Assembly (NCBI GenBank): GCA_034770075.1 | Contig: CM068383.1 | Location: 5,933,415-5,997,414 of the forward strand | Direction of reading: 5' to 3' | Source: Aralia elata | Lineage: Eukaryota > Streptophyta > Magnoliopsida > Apiales > Araliaceae | Length of the DNA stretch: 64,000 nucleotides | Part shown: positions 1 through 10,503 of the stretch, piece by piece | Layout: each line of letters begins with the position of its first letter | How positions within the stretch are numbered: the stretch's first letter is position 1 | The notes under the pieces: generated by a model | Seen by the model: the letters and a program-made list of their open reading frames with translations, nothing else | Told to the model about the DNA's origin: nothing | The model's database searches: none | Translations under genes and position numbers: made by a program

Positions 1-690
1 GTGGATGAATTTTCTAGTGACTCTGAGGTTAATTTTAAAAATCATGATGACTGTGGAAATGATGAGAAAAATAAAATTTTTGGATTTAATTCTACACACT
101 TTGAGTCAAGCTAATTTGAGGAGTTTGAAAATTATGAGTCTATACCTAAAGTTGATCATGTCGCATTTAATGAATCGGTTGAAAAAGTTTATAAACCTAA
201 AGTTCTATATCCTGAAAGACTTATTCTTAGAAAACAACCGAGTGATTTTGTAGACCAACCCATAAAAGTAAACATGATCCAAAAATTGTCCATGACCCAA
301 AAGGTAATTGAAAATAGACTCATGATTGAAGATGATCCAATTGATTTTTTCTTAAAACATCTTGACCAAAATTGGAATGAATCTGAATATTTAGATAAGG
401 TTAATGAGATGTTGCGATCCACTTCACATAAGTCAACAAAATGGAAACATGCATGCGAGCCAATTCGTCCACATTTTGAGCGTATTCGTAAATATTTTCC
501 CGAGGTAAACTTTAAGCATAACTGTGATGAAAATTTTGACTATTTTCAATTTCTTAGACCTCCGAAAAATCATGAAAAGTTCACACTCACTTATCCATTT
601 GTATCATTCATTTGTAGTCATATACTTTTTAGGATATATGAAATTCGTAGGTATGTACATTTATTTTCTTTTTCACCACATTTATTGTAG
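1..690 (+). pseudogene. Broken gag-like frame of LTR element, copy 1
   Basis: Frame 1 continues from the window edge to a stop at 688-690, interrupted by an in-frame TAA at about 112-114. It is the C-terminal part of the frame that starts at 25960 in copy 2. The translated product has no recognisable enzyme motif. Overlapping open frames on either strand are shadows. Confidence 0.7.
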
Positions 691-1953
691 CACTACGGCC
701 CCACATACAAGGTAAAATTCTTTCATTTCTTTGTTCTCTATTTTTCATTTGCATACATTGAGGACAATGCATGATTTAGGTATGGGGGGAGTTTGTATTA
801 TAGTATTAGATTAGATATTTTTTATTTTTTTTCTTTTTAGGAACAAATTTTAAGATTTTTTTTTAAAAAGAAGTAAAAATTTTGTTTGACTTTTTATGGA
901 TTGAATTAATTCTAATAAGTTTCTGTGGAGCAAAACTTTAAGTAAGATTGAAAGATTTAGAACTCTTGAACCTTTGATAAGATACAAAATCTTAGTTCGA
1001 AACACCATCTTGAGTAAAATAAAATTCCTATGCATTTTTGGCACTTCACGTTCGCACTAACTCTTAGTTGTGGGGTATAAACTATGATTTGAGCAATTTC
1101 AAGAAAAAAAAGAAAAAATTTGAAGAAAAAAAAGAAGAAACAGAAAAGTTGAAAAAAAGTTGGAAAAAGAAAACTGCTTCAATGTTCATTGAACAAAATA
1201 ACTGGGTATCTAAGCCTCAGGAAGCATCGATATTCACGCTGAAAAGTGTGATGGATATAAGCAACTTGACTAGTCAAATTTTGTGGCCTTTGTTACTCGA
1301 GTTAGTATGCTCTTAGGGGTGTCTTTACACCTAGTGCCCTAAAGCCAACTGGTTGGGAGTCATTGATCCAACGCTCGCTACATGGGTAACTCTGAAAAGC
1401 CTAAGAAAATGAGACATTGCACAAGTCAAGGAAAAAAATTAAAAAAAAGAAAGGAAAAAAAAGAATGAAAAAAATGAAAAAAAAAGAGGAAAAGAAAAAG
1501 AAAAATGAATTTGCTTGATTTTCATGGTAAAAATCCCTACTAAGAGTTACATCACATACACAATGCATGCATCATATGGAATTAGTTTTATGAAGGATGG
1601 TGTCTAGAATGAAGATTGAGTATTTTTGATAAGGTGAAAGTGTGATGTTGAATTTGATCTTGCTTGTGTATAATGCCCATGTATACTTAGAAGTTTTCTT
1701 TCGATTTCATAATTTGTTGAACCCAAAAATATTTTATTTTGAATTTTAAAATTTGAATTTTGTGGGTATATTCACTGCAAACCCTCACGAGACACAACTC
1801 GTCCACTTGGGGTAACCTTGGGGTTTAAAGGCTTGTTGCACATGCTAAGTGCAATCGTGTTTCCTACGAAAATGGGGTAGTATAGTTTTTATTTTTTATT
1901 TTTTTTATTTTTATTTTACTCGAGGATGTGCAAAAACTAGGTATGGGGGTATT

Positions 1954-3127
1954 TGATAAACACATAATTCATACATTTTATTATCCCTAATTTTGTCCTT
2001 TTAATTATATTAGTTTATTTATTTAATATGTTTTATTTTATTTTGTAGGATTTAATATTTTGTTGCAATAAAGTCAAAATCTTGGTGATCAAGCAATATT
2101 TAATGCTCTTATTCATGTAAGAAAATATCCAAGAAGAATTCTACAAGGAAAAGGAAGGATGTGGGACAATCTTGGTGTGCAAGTCAAATCCAATGAAGGA
2201 AAAGAAAGTCAATCTAGAAGATATCTTTGAAAAGTTGATTGCCACTAGGAAGTTGAAACTTACATGGAAAGGGACTCTTGAGAGATTACCATATAGAGAT
2301 TGAAATCAAAAAGGGAATAAAAGAGGCCAAGTTCAATGAATGTAAATTAGGGCACAAATTTATTTTTTCTATAAATAGGTCTCTTGTTTTAGAGAGAAGT
2401 ACGTATCCGTTTAGGTTAGAAATAGGAGTAAATTAAATTATTGCATGCACGCTTGTTAGAGGATCGTTAATTAAAGGGTTTTTTTTATTTTATTTTTAAT
2501 TTTCTACTTCTTCTTTATTTTAGTTAGTTTATTTATTTTCATGTCTAGTTAATTTCTTTAATCTAGGATGAAGATGAAATTAAATAATTATTCATGATAA
2601 TATTTTATTTCTTCTATTATTTATGTTTTTATGTTTAATTGATTTCGCCTTCATGTTTCGTTATTGAAATACCTTCGTTTTATAGTTCTTATGTGATTTT
2701 AAATTAATTAAGAGGTTTTGATAGATTATTGTTAAGATATGAGTTTTTCATAATCCATGCTTGCTCAAAGAAGTTTTGATGGGTTATAGTTAATCCTTAA
2801 ATTTTCATAGTCTATGCTTGCCCACGTTAATTATAAAATTACTAAATTAAAGGAAAGGGAGATCAAAATCATAATTAAGTTATAAAAATAGAAGAGATTG
2901 AATTACTTGTTATGTTTATTATTTAATGGATTCGAATTCCTAGATTGCTTCCTTATTATTAGTTAGTTTAATTATAGTTAATTGATTCTCAATCTTTATT
3001 TCTAATTCGCCTAAAATAGATATTAAGGATACATTAAAATTAATCTAGTCTCTGTGGGTTTGACCTGTACTTGCCAGTTTTTCAATTTGACACTGTGCAC
3101 TTGCAGTTACATATTTTTATCACATCA
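1954..3127 (+). repeat. 3' LTR, copy 1
   Basis: About 1174 bp, beginning TGATAAACAC and ending TCACATCA, with TGAT/ATCA terminal inversion. A likely core promoter TATAAATAG lies at about 2370-2378. It is preceded by the polypurine stretch GGTATGGGGGT. The next bases AGTTTTTG also follow the 5' LTR in other copies, so the exact 3' boundary is uncertain by up to 8 bp. Confidence 0.9.
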
Positions 3128-3131
3128 AGTT

Positions 3132-3165
3132 TTTGAGTACCTTTTGTTTCTTCTTCTATCACTTT
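3132..3165 (-). pseudogene. Last codons of a lost NPF paralogue, right side of the LTR insertion
   Basis: Read on the minus strand, this short piece encodes a tail close to AKVVEEETK, like the EAKEEEETKV end of the NPF gene starting at 3436. The other half of the same tail (3' untranslated sequence) sits on the far side of the LTR element, as seen at 23786-23847 in copy 2. The LTR element therefore landed at the stop codon of a second NPF gene, whose body is no longer here. Confidence 0.6.
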
Positions 3166-3435
3166 TGCGTATATATGCTCTGTAGTTGTATTAATTCAAT
3201 ATATAATTCAGTTCCGTATATAATGAGAATCCATACATATTATCCAACTAAAAATCAATTGGTAGTAACGGAGGAGTATTAATATAAAACGAGTTTAATT
3301 TCTAGATATAATTTAACTTATATGGGATTTTAACCCAATAATATATTATTATCAAACGTTGATTAAACATAAACTAGAATTCTAAAAATACAACAATTCA
3401 ACATTCAATATTAAGTCGACAAATTTCATTGAAAC

Positions 3436-6419
3436 CTAAACTTTTGTTTCTTCTTCTTCTTTTGCTTCTACTTTTGCTTCTGCATTTTCAGATTGTTTTC
3501 GTGTCTTGTAGGAGTACCAAGATGCCACAAAAATAAATATACAAAAGTTAATTGCGGCCACAACTGATAGATAACCGTAAAAACGATCCAACCTGCAATT
3601 TTCAATCTTATCTGCTATCCATCCCGGATGTTTATCGTCCTTGGTCACAACTCTAATGAGCCAGATTACGAAAACACTAAGCATAATTCCAGTACCAGTC
3701 ACAAAGGCCGCTAGCGCTGCTGCATATCTCTTCACTGAAGAAGGTCCCTTGTGGCTAAAAAACCCCTCAATTCCTTCACTTGCTAATCCATCCATTGCAC
3801 CAAACATGACAAACTGTGGAGTCAGCCAAAACACCGTCATTGGAATTGGATCCGCGGATACATTCGCTCTTATTACTCTTAGCCGTCTTTTTTCCACCAG
3901 CATTGCTGTAACACAACATAATACAGTTAAGCACATTCCTATACCAATTTTTGCTGCATCAGTTGATCTCTTTCTTTTTTTAATCCATATGGCTAGTGTT
4001 TTGGTCCGTAGAGTTTTCTAGCTAAAAAGCTTGCGATAGACTGCATTAACACGAAGACTTGAAGAGGCAAATTGTGAATGGCCCCGAGGTTAGCCTTCAT
4101 TCCATTCCCTTGCTCTATAAAAAAGGTGTTGCCGATGGCTAGGACTATTCCGTACATGAAAAAGGTAAGCGACATGGGAATCATTTTTCTAAGATGCTTG
4201 ACTTCGTCCACATGCTGCTTGCTGCAACTTCTTGGTCCAGATGATCTGCAGGTAATCTGTTAGTGCAGCTGTGTAACTGAACGCCCCTACCCAGAAAGCA
4301 TATGAAAGAGAACAAAATATAGATAGAAAAAAAAGGGCGCAAGTATATATTGGATAAAGTGTATTTGATGTTATTAATACTGGATTAGGATCCCCTCCGT
4401 TACACATATTTTCTGATTTCTTCCAATATACGCTCAACGACACAAATATTACATCTAGAGACGCAATAAAATTTGTTGCAAATTATTGTATTGATACTGT
4501 CGTTACAAGCAACATTTGTGTCGCTAGTATCGGGAGAAATTAGAAGATAAGCGTAACGGAGAAAATTCTAATCCATTAATACTACTATTAACCCAAACAA
4601 AAAAGAACTGGTAACAAATTTATATTCATCGGTCCACATTTTCAGTCTGTCGCTATATTATTTAATACTTGTACAAAATAAGTATCCTTTCATTATAATT
4701 TTTTCAAATCCCCATTAGCAATAAAAATATTTCTTTAGCGACAACACCATCTACACAATTATTAGCTACGAATAATGCATCTAATTTACAATATTAACAC
4801 ATGTTCATCATGCCATTCACAATAGCGACACAATATTCTTACAATGTCACATTAGATTATTCTCCTTGATATCTTTTGACTAATCAAATGAAAATATTCT
4901 TATTGTCTTCCACAGCAAATTAGAGGGGAGAGAGTGGATAGAGGATTCACTCCATTACACTTCCCATACAATTTTACCCAGTCCACATTTAATGACAAAC
5001 TTATTACTATACTAGCAGTACAATAGCGACGGCTAATGTATTGTCACTAATTCTAATGGGAGAGATTATATGAAAAGCATAATGCAGGGGATCCAGGTCT
5101 GGAAAGTGTACCTTGGATCACTTTTGAAGCCAATTGGGGCTTGGACTCGGGTACTGGGACTTGAATCATTGTTGTTATCATGACCGGGACAATCAATCTT
5201 GAACATGAGATGAAAAACATGGGTAAGTGGGCTCCCAACTGGCTTTCTGGGGATGTAGAACAAAGTTGCAAGTAGTAGAGGTAGTATGCTGAGCCCCATT
5301 GTGATTGCAGACAATGCAAAAGTTTGCGACCATGTAGTTATATATGGAACTCCAAATGATGCCAAAAGAGTTGTTACAATCGTGATCACATACCATACTA
5401 TCTTATCGCGCTTTCTTGGTTTCATTTCTTGTGTTATAACTTGTGCTTCCTGGCTGGATTTGGTTGATTTTTCTTCTTCATCTTGAGCCTCAAGAATTTC
5501 TCTAGTCGGTGAAAATCCTTCCAACGACAACTCATGACCAGATTTTCCGGCAGTTACAAGTAGCAAGGCCACATAGAATGCGAATGTTAGTGTCTTTGGA
5601 GGACATATACCGTTGTTTAAGCAGGCATTTACCTCTTCACTAGAGAACTGGGGATATGAATACTTTAAAATTCCAAGCCCCTAATTAATCACGATAACAA
5701 TTGCGCTGTCAATTTATTGTTAGAAGACCCTAACATTATCATTTGATCTATGTAAGCCAAAACCAGAAATTGACTTGGCATGTAAAATCATCATAATTAG
5801 AAGCATGTAAAAATCTTAATTATTTGATGGGTATTTTCAGAGGATAGTTTTGGGAGACATGAAGGTTGAATTCTAAGTTTAGGATGAATAAAGTTATCTT
5901 AGAAGCATGTAATAGTGTTAATTATTTAAAGGCTATATTTGATCAATTAAGACTATTGAGTAATTATAAAAGTGTCGTTAAATGTGTATTCGTTTTGATT
6001 ATATTATTTTAGCTAAATATCGGTAAATGTGTATTTATTATAATTTTATTTTTATTCTGACAATATCAACATTTATATATCAAGATGCATGTTTATAATG
6101 GATATGATCTAGGATGAAAATACTTACCAAGGAGTAAATGGCGGTGGAATAAACCAATATCCAGAAGTTCCCAGTCTTCGCGTCAATAAGAAATGACACA
6201 AAGATCTTAAGAAATTCAGCGGCTCCATCTTGTATATTTGTAACTAGAATTGCAGTAAATAGCTTTAACTTCCAAATATCAGTTAAAAATGTGATCAAGA
6301 TTGAGAGAGCATAAGTTGCCATGATCTTGCTCACAAGCAAACCTGAAAAGAAAGAGAGAGAAAATAAAAAACACTTGGAATTAAATATTATGAGAAAACA
6401 AACCTGAAATATGAAGCAT
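3436..6419 (-). CDS. NPF: NRT1/PTR family (NPF) transporter, copy 1, frameshifted in last exon
   Basis: Proton-coupled oligopeptide/nitrate transporter family; multi-pass membrane protein. The minus-strand exons I can place are: exon 1 6404-6419 (tentative, MLHIS), exon 2 6128-6342, exon 3 5112-5680, exon 4 3436-4245. Junctions are GT/AG with phases that join (AAG|GTACAC donor, CTGCAG acceptor, TTG|GTAAGT donor). Joined length would be about 535 aa, normal for NPF. Exon 2 holds TM1-2 (DIWKL, NIQDG), exon 3 TM3-6 (GLGIL, AGKSGHELSLEGF, KPVGSPLT), exon 4 TM7-12 (VDEVKHLRKMIP, FWLTPQFVMFGAMDGL, GIEGFF). These match the NPF5 group best. The substrate cannot be read from sequence. Two extra bases at about 4002-4008 (TTGGTCCG versus TTGTCG in copies 2 and 3) break exon 4; exons 2 and 3 are open. 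The N-terminal start is uncertain because exon 1 is tiny. Confidence 0.85.
4246..5111 (-). other. NPF intron 3, copy 1, with inverted CGACAC/TAGCGAC motifs
   Basis: An 866-bp intron between exons 3 and 4. It contains several TAGCGACA and CGACACAA motifs in both orientations (about 4437, 4500-4530, 4735, 4825, 5025), suggestive of a decayed foldback MITE. No coding sequence is seen. Confidence 0.45.
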
Positions 6420-6460
6420 GGAATATTGAGGGCCCCCCCCACACATATACGTATATATAC

Positions 6461-7645
6461 GGGTCTCCATCCGTAACAACCGGTTGCGACAGATACTATT
6501 TCAATAACCAATTTTTTAACCGTTAATCATGATATCCAAGGGCTTAGATTAGACTCAATTGTTCCCCTGTCACTAGAAGGATTAGTGACAAGGAAACTCT
6601 TTCTGGCAGCAGAAAAAAGACCAAAATGTCCTCACTCTCAACCCTGCCGCTAGAAGGAGTAGCGGTAGGTTGGCCAATATTTCTTGCCAATCAAACAAAT
6701 CGATGGTCTTACTCCATGTTGTATTAATTAATTAATTTCTCCTTCCTCAATCCTATAATCTTCAATTACAGTAAAATTAAAAACCCTTTTCTCCTCCAAT
6801 GGCAATTCAGATCCATAAAAAAATCTACCAAAAAAGGGAAGAAAAGAAAATAATTATATATACATGTTTGGTGTGTAGATCTGTGATTCTCTTCCTCCTC
6901 GGATGCTGGAAAGGCTTAGAGCTGGGTTTATGGAGGAAACCCATGTACAATCTCATATAAAGGAAGAGAAATTCAAAACCCTTCATTTAATTTCTATGAT
7001 TTTTCTTCAAGAATCAGAGTAATCACGCCAGCAGATGAGCATGGTGACACAGCGCCTCATGATGTAAAATCTAGCTCTCTGTTCCATCACGAGACTAGCA
7101 CACTTTCTTGTAAATGAACATCTTCTACTTTGACGGGATGATTTTGTTGTCGATGATGATGAATTTCTCCTCATTAGAGATGATGAAGTTGAAAAACTTC
7201 TAGATGGGCCTTCTTTTTTGGACAACTTCCATTTCTCATCTGAATAGAACTGTGATGGTTGTGATGTAGTAGTAGCAGCAGTAGAAGTAGTAGTTGTAGC
7301 CATTAGAAAGTACTTGAAGAAAACATCTAAGTAAATTTCTTTGGGGCTTTAATTTCTTTTTGGGAGAAAAGAGAGAGAAAACAATGGAGTAAGACCAATG
7401 ATTTGTTTGATTCGCAAGAAATATTGGCCAACCTGCTGCTACTCCTTCTGGCGGCAGGGTTGAGAGAAAGTGAAGGCATTTTGGTCATTTCTCCTACCAC
7501 CAGAAAAAATATCCCCGTCGCTACTCCTTCTAGCGGTAGAGGAGAAATTGAGTCTAATCTAAGTACTTGAATATCATGATAAACGGTTAAAAAGTTAGTT
7601 GTTAGAATAGTATCTATGACAACCGGTTGTCACGGATAGAAACCC
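6461..7645. mobile_element. Long-TIR element carrying a DVL/RTFL gene, copy 1
   Basis: The left arm (6461-about 6720) and the right arm (about 7381-7645, reverse complement) match along about 260 bp. Both begin GGGTYTCYATCCGT and share ACAACCGGTTG, TTTTTAACCGTT, ATCATGATAT, TTAGATTAGACTCAATT, CCAAAATG and TTGGCCAATATTTCTTG. Long TIRs around an unrelated host gene are the architecture of Pack-type Mutator-like elements. The flanks are TA-rich, so a 9-bp target duplication cannot be confirmed. No transposase is present. It lies about 40 bp upstream of the tentative first NPF exon, so it has replaced or displaced that promoter. Confidence 0.8.
7007..7303 (-). CDS. RTFL: DVL/ROTUNDIFOLIA-like small polypeptide, copy 1
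   Basis: 98 aa, single exon. The N-terminal half is Ser/Thr-rich (MATTTTSTAATTTSQ) and of low conservation. The C-terminal half is the plant-specific DVL/RTF domain: SFTRKCASLVMEQRARFYI followed by MRRCVTMLICWRDYSDS, with the basic patch, the paired Cys residues and the Trp typical of the family. Members are membrane-associated small peptides that limit polar cell proliferation when overexpressed and shape leaves and other organs (family knowledge). Length is within the family range. The gene sits wholly between the two TIR arms of the 6461-7645 element and points the same way as the NPF gene. No clear TATA box was seen in the short upstream space. Confidence 0.92.
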   Translation of the reverse strand: MATTTTSTAATTTSQPSQFYSDEKWKLSKKEGPSRSFSTSSSLMRRNSSSSTTKSSRQSRRCSFTRKCASLVMEQRARFYIMRRCVTMLICWRDYSDS

Positions 7646-7912
7646 TTTATATATATATATATATATGAAATTTTTTAAAAACGGATCAAAAACGAACCGG
7701 TCTATAGCGACGGACAGAACCGTCGTTATAGCATTCACCGTCGCTATACATGGATATAGCGACGGTTCTGTCGCCATAGTGAACCGTCGTCATAGACCTA
7801 TGACGATAGTTCATGCTATAGCGACGGTTCTGTCCGTCGCTATAGCCCGGTCCGTTTTTGGTCCGTCTCTGCTAGTTCGTTGGAGAGACAGGCTATATAT
7901 ATATATATATAT
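7646..7912. mobile_element. Palindromic CTATAGCGACGG MITE in TA repeats, copy 1
   Basis: The core at about 7680-7866 is a foldback. The left arm reads ACGGATCAAAAACGAACCGG then CTATAGCGACGGACAGAACC; the right arm is its inverse, ending GGTCCGTTTTTGGTCCGTC. Internal CGACGG/CCGTCG hairpins repeat. (TA)n runs flank it on both sides (7646-7666 and about 7893-7912), consistent with insertion into a TA tract. No coding potential. Confidence 0.75.
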
Positions 7913-8341
7913 AAACACTGTGAATATTGCTAAAAAGGTAAAAGAAAAAGGAAGAAAAAGATATGAAGATTGAGGCAAGAAATATAGCATATGTATAAAC
8001 AAGGAAGATCACGTGCAAACCTACAAAAACACTATGAGATGTTAGTAGCTGCAAATGAGAAGAGGAAAATTACATAGTACAAAGTATATTTGTCTTTGTG
8101 GAACTGTAAAAACGTTTCGTATCTTTTCGGGTATTGACATGTAGAGTCTGCCCATCCTTGTGTTCCCATCTTCCTTTCTTACATCCATAGTGAAATAATT
8201 CAAAGAAAACTCAACTTTAAGCTCTCTGTTTACCTCCATACTGAACTACGTACTCTTTAAAACCCCATCGAGAAATCAGTCTGGATGCCGAAGTGGATGA
8301 CGTGCAGCTAGTTTTCTATGATTGATCAATATTAAGTTACG
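7913..8341. other. Unassigned stretch, copy 1
   Basis: A minus-strand 65-codon frame (8042-8239) is open here and recurs with few changes in the other copies. I recognise no family and it has no splice or promoter context, so it is not called as a gene. The rest looks like intron or untranslated sequence of the B3 remnant that follows. Confidence 0.3.
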
Positions 8342-8712
8342 TTTTCACTGGGGTTGGAATGAGTTTGTGCGGGAAAATAAACTCAACTGGAAGGATAGAG
8401 TTATTTTCTCTAAGTGCGAGTTAATTACACATCGATGCATCAAACACGGTTTGCAAGTTTTGTATGATTGATTTAGCTTATAATTACAACAAAAAAGTTG
8501 AGGAAATCTGTGTTGATGTGGGAGAAAATGTAGTTTTTGGCGCAGAAGAATTTGAATTTGAGGAAGGGGTGCAGAATCCTGAATATGTACTGAATGGTGA
8601 TGACATTGAGGGAGAGAAGAATAACTTGGCAGACAAGGACTTGGTGGAATTTGAATCAGCTGATGCACAGAAGAATAAAGGTTTAAAGCTTTTTGGCGTT
8701 CAAATTATTTGA
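8342..8712 (+). pseudogene. B3-domain transcription factor remnant, copy 1
   Basis: Two adjacent frames look like the 3' end of a B3 gene. The first (8342-about 8470) encodes the end of a B3 DNA-binding fold: GWNEFVRENKLNWKDRVIF, matching the GWxxFVxxNxLxxGDxxxF signature. The second (8464-8712) is acidic (82 codons) and ends GLKLFGVQII, an LFGV repression-type motif of the kind found in RAV/NGATHA B3 proteins. The frames are offset by one base, so the two parts do not join. Copy 1 also lacks one base just before the GW (CACTGGGG versus CACTAGGGG elsewhere). The B3 N-terminal half is missing upstream. Family membership is inferred from motifs only. Confidence 0.6.
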
Positions 8713-9015
8713 GAGGGTGTGCCTTTATTCTTTTCTTTTTTTAACCGGTACGGTAGCTTAGGCAGCAGCATTGCTAATTTAAAGTTTGAATATGCATCAG
8801 ATAACTGTTCCCCGTTTCATTTCTGACTTTGGGGTTTATCTTAGGTAATACATTTCTTATCCTTTTTAGCGACATTTATCTGAATTCTCAAGAATAAGTT
8901 GGAAAGGTTTTCCCATTAGTGGGAAAGGTATTTGTGCTTAGTTTCTGTTCTTAAATATGGAATTTGCTAGTTTGCTGGATAGATGCACTTTTGTTCTGGG
9001 TGGACATCGAATAAA
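8713..9015 (+). other. Possible 3' flank of the B3 remnant, copy 1
   Basis: No open frame. Includes TTAACCGGTACGG and a TTTATCTTAG/GTAATAC junction. It ends at the 9-bp target site of the next mobile element. Confidence 0.3.
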
Positions 9016-9818
9016 GGGCTAAATACACTTCTGTTATATAAAGTATTACTAAATTTATAATTTGGCCCCCAAAATAATTGAGCTTACAATTACTACATAA
9101 ATTACCTAATTACATACAATGTCCACTCCAAAATTTTTTTCCGACGGAAATTGACCGAAATACTCCATGCATTTTCCAGCAACTCATTTGATTTTCTACG
9201 GTTTGGCCGTATTCATATATAGTTTGACTTCATTTAACAATAAAAATATTAATTTAAAGAATTATTTTTATAATAACTAATTTAAAGACTTAATAATGTA
9301 AAAAAAAAAAGAACTAAAAAAAATTACCACACAACCGCCGCCCCTTATTACCACCACTGTCCGCCATTGTTGCACCACCACTACCACCAACATCACCAAC
9401 ACCATTACCAACTCCTCCATCTTCATCATCAATCAAATACCCCTTCTTTCCTAAACTCCAATCTTATCTCGAACTTTAAAATCAGAACACAATCTTCAAA
9501 ATTTTCACCTTCAAATAGATAGACCTGAGCACAAAATTGAAAGTAAAGTGAGTATCAACAAAAAATAAATAAATTTGAACTCACCTTTTTCATCTTCTCT
9601 CGTTGTGAAAATTGAACCCAGATTTGGATATTTTCTTCTTTCGTGTGTGAAAATTTTGGATGGTGGTAAGAATTGAAAGGGATTCCATAAAAGGTGAAGA
9701 AGAAAATTAGGGCTCATAAGGAGAAGGATAAAGATGAAGATGAAGAAGAAGATTTCTAAAACTTTTACCTCTTAGTTCGATAGGCGCGTTCTAGATTAAG
9801 AATAGGATTTGATGACTG

Positions 9819-9990
9819 CCATGATTGAATCGAAGCAATGCAAATCTTTCTGTCACTGCAAATGAGTCCTCTAATGAATTCCTCCATAAGTACAAAATCG
9901 ATTTTGTGGCTCATGATTCTCTCCCTTACGATATTCTAATGGAGCTGCAAATTATGTTTACGATTTTGTCAAATCAATCAGTAAATTTAG
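9819..9990 (+). pseudogene. CCT: Captured choline-phosphate cytidylyltransferase (CCT) fragment, copy 1
   Basis: Translation gives EFLHKYKIDFVAHDSLPY, a near match to the conserved CCT catalytic-domain stretch (EFLDKxKIDxVAHDxLPYAD). It is preceded by a decayed MIESKQCKSFCHCK resembling TEAERYESLRHCKW. After LPY a small deletion shifts the frame; the shifted frame then reads NGAANYVYDFVKSI as in CCT. An in-frame TGA sits where the family has Trp, and about ten residues are missing between the two blocks. CCT makes CDP-choline for phosphatidylcholine synthesis; this piece cannot. It lies within the Mutator-like element, so it was probably captured by it. Confidence 0.8.
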
Positions 9991-10503
9991 TATATGATTT
10001 TGGATTATAATCAGTATGTGATTTTGAATTTGGATATGCTGTATTCGAGAAGGAGCTTGGAGTTAGCTATGTGAAGGAGTAGAGCTTGGAGTTACTGTGG
10101 AAAAATTAGGAAGCAAATGATTTAACTATATGGGATATTAATTAGTACTACTTTTTATTTTTTTTAATTTAATTTTTTTGTTAAACATTATTTGGTATAA
10201 TTTTTAATTTTATATTTTTAAAGTCAACATGATTTGAGGTGAATTATATTTAGAAGTATTTTTAATTTAGGGTTAATTGTATTTAGAAGTATTTTAATTT
10301 GAGGTTAATTATATTTAGAATTATTTTAATTTTTTAATGTAGTCAAACCGTATCTGAATACGGTCAAACCGTATAAAACTAATCGGGTTGCCAACTTGGT
10401 CAGATATTTTGTCCAATTTCCATCGAAAAATGATTTTAGGGTAGACATTGTATGCAATTAGGTAGTTTATGTAGCAATTTGTAAGCCCAATTACCTTAGG
10501 GGC

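Larger units (their letters stand above)
1..3127 (+). mobile_element. Non-autonomous Ty3-type LTR retrotransposon, copy 1, 3' part
   Basis: The window opens inside the internal region of the element seen whole at 23848-29376. Visible parts are the end of a broken gag-like frame (to 690), an AT-rich region with a purine-rich stretch (about 1090-1510), the GAGGACAATG and GGTATGGGGGGAG motifs near 760-790 that are common downstream of coding in Athila/Tat-like elements, and a 3' LTR. No protease, reverse transcriptase, RNase H or integrase frame is present, so the element would depend on enzymes supplied in trans. Confidence 0.9.

Noticed and set aside
1068..1316. Lysine-rich 82-codon frame (and its copy at 54390-54638)
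   Set aside because: Lies in the A-rich, non-coding 3' part of the retrotransposon; low-complexity translation.
3641..4021. Plus-strand frames opposite the NPF exons (also 29890-30162, 56964-57332, 5286-5486)
   Set aside because: Shadows of the NPF coding strand; no independent support.
4189..4443. Minus-strand 84-codon frame across the NPF intron 3/exon 4 junction, repeated in all copies
   Set aside because: Out of frame with exon 4 and runs through the intron acceptor; the phase-matched exon begins at 4245.
8042..8239. Minus-strand 65-codon frame conserved in the three copies
   Set aside because: Conservation only reflects recent duplication; no family match, promoter or splice context.
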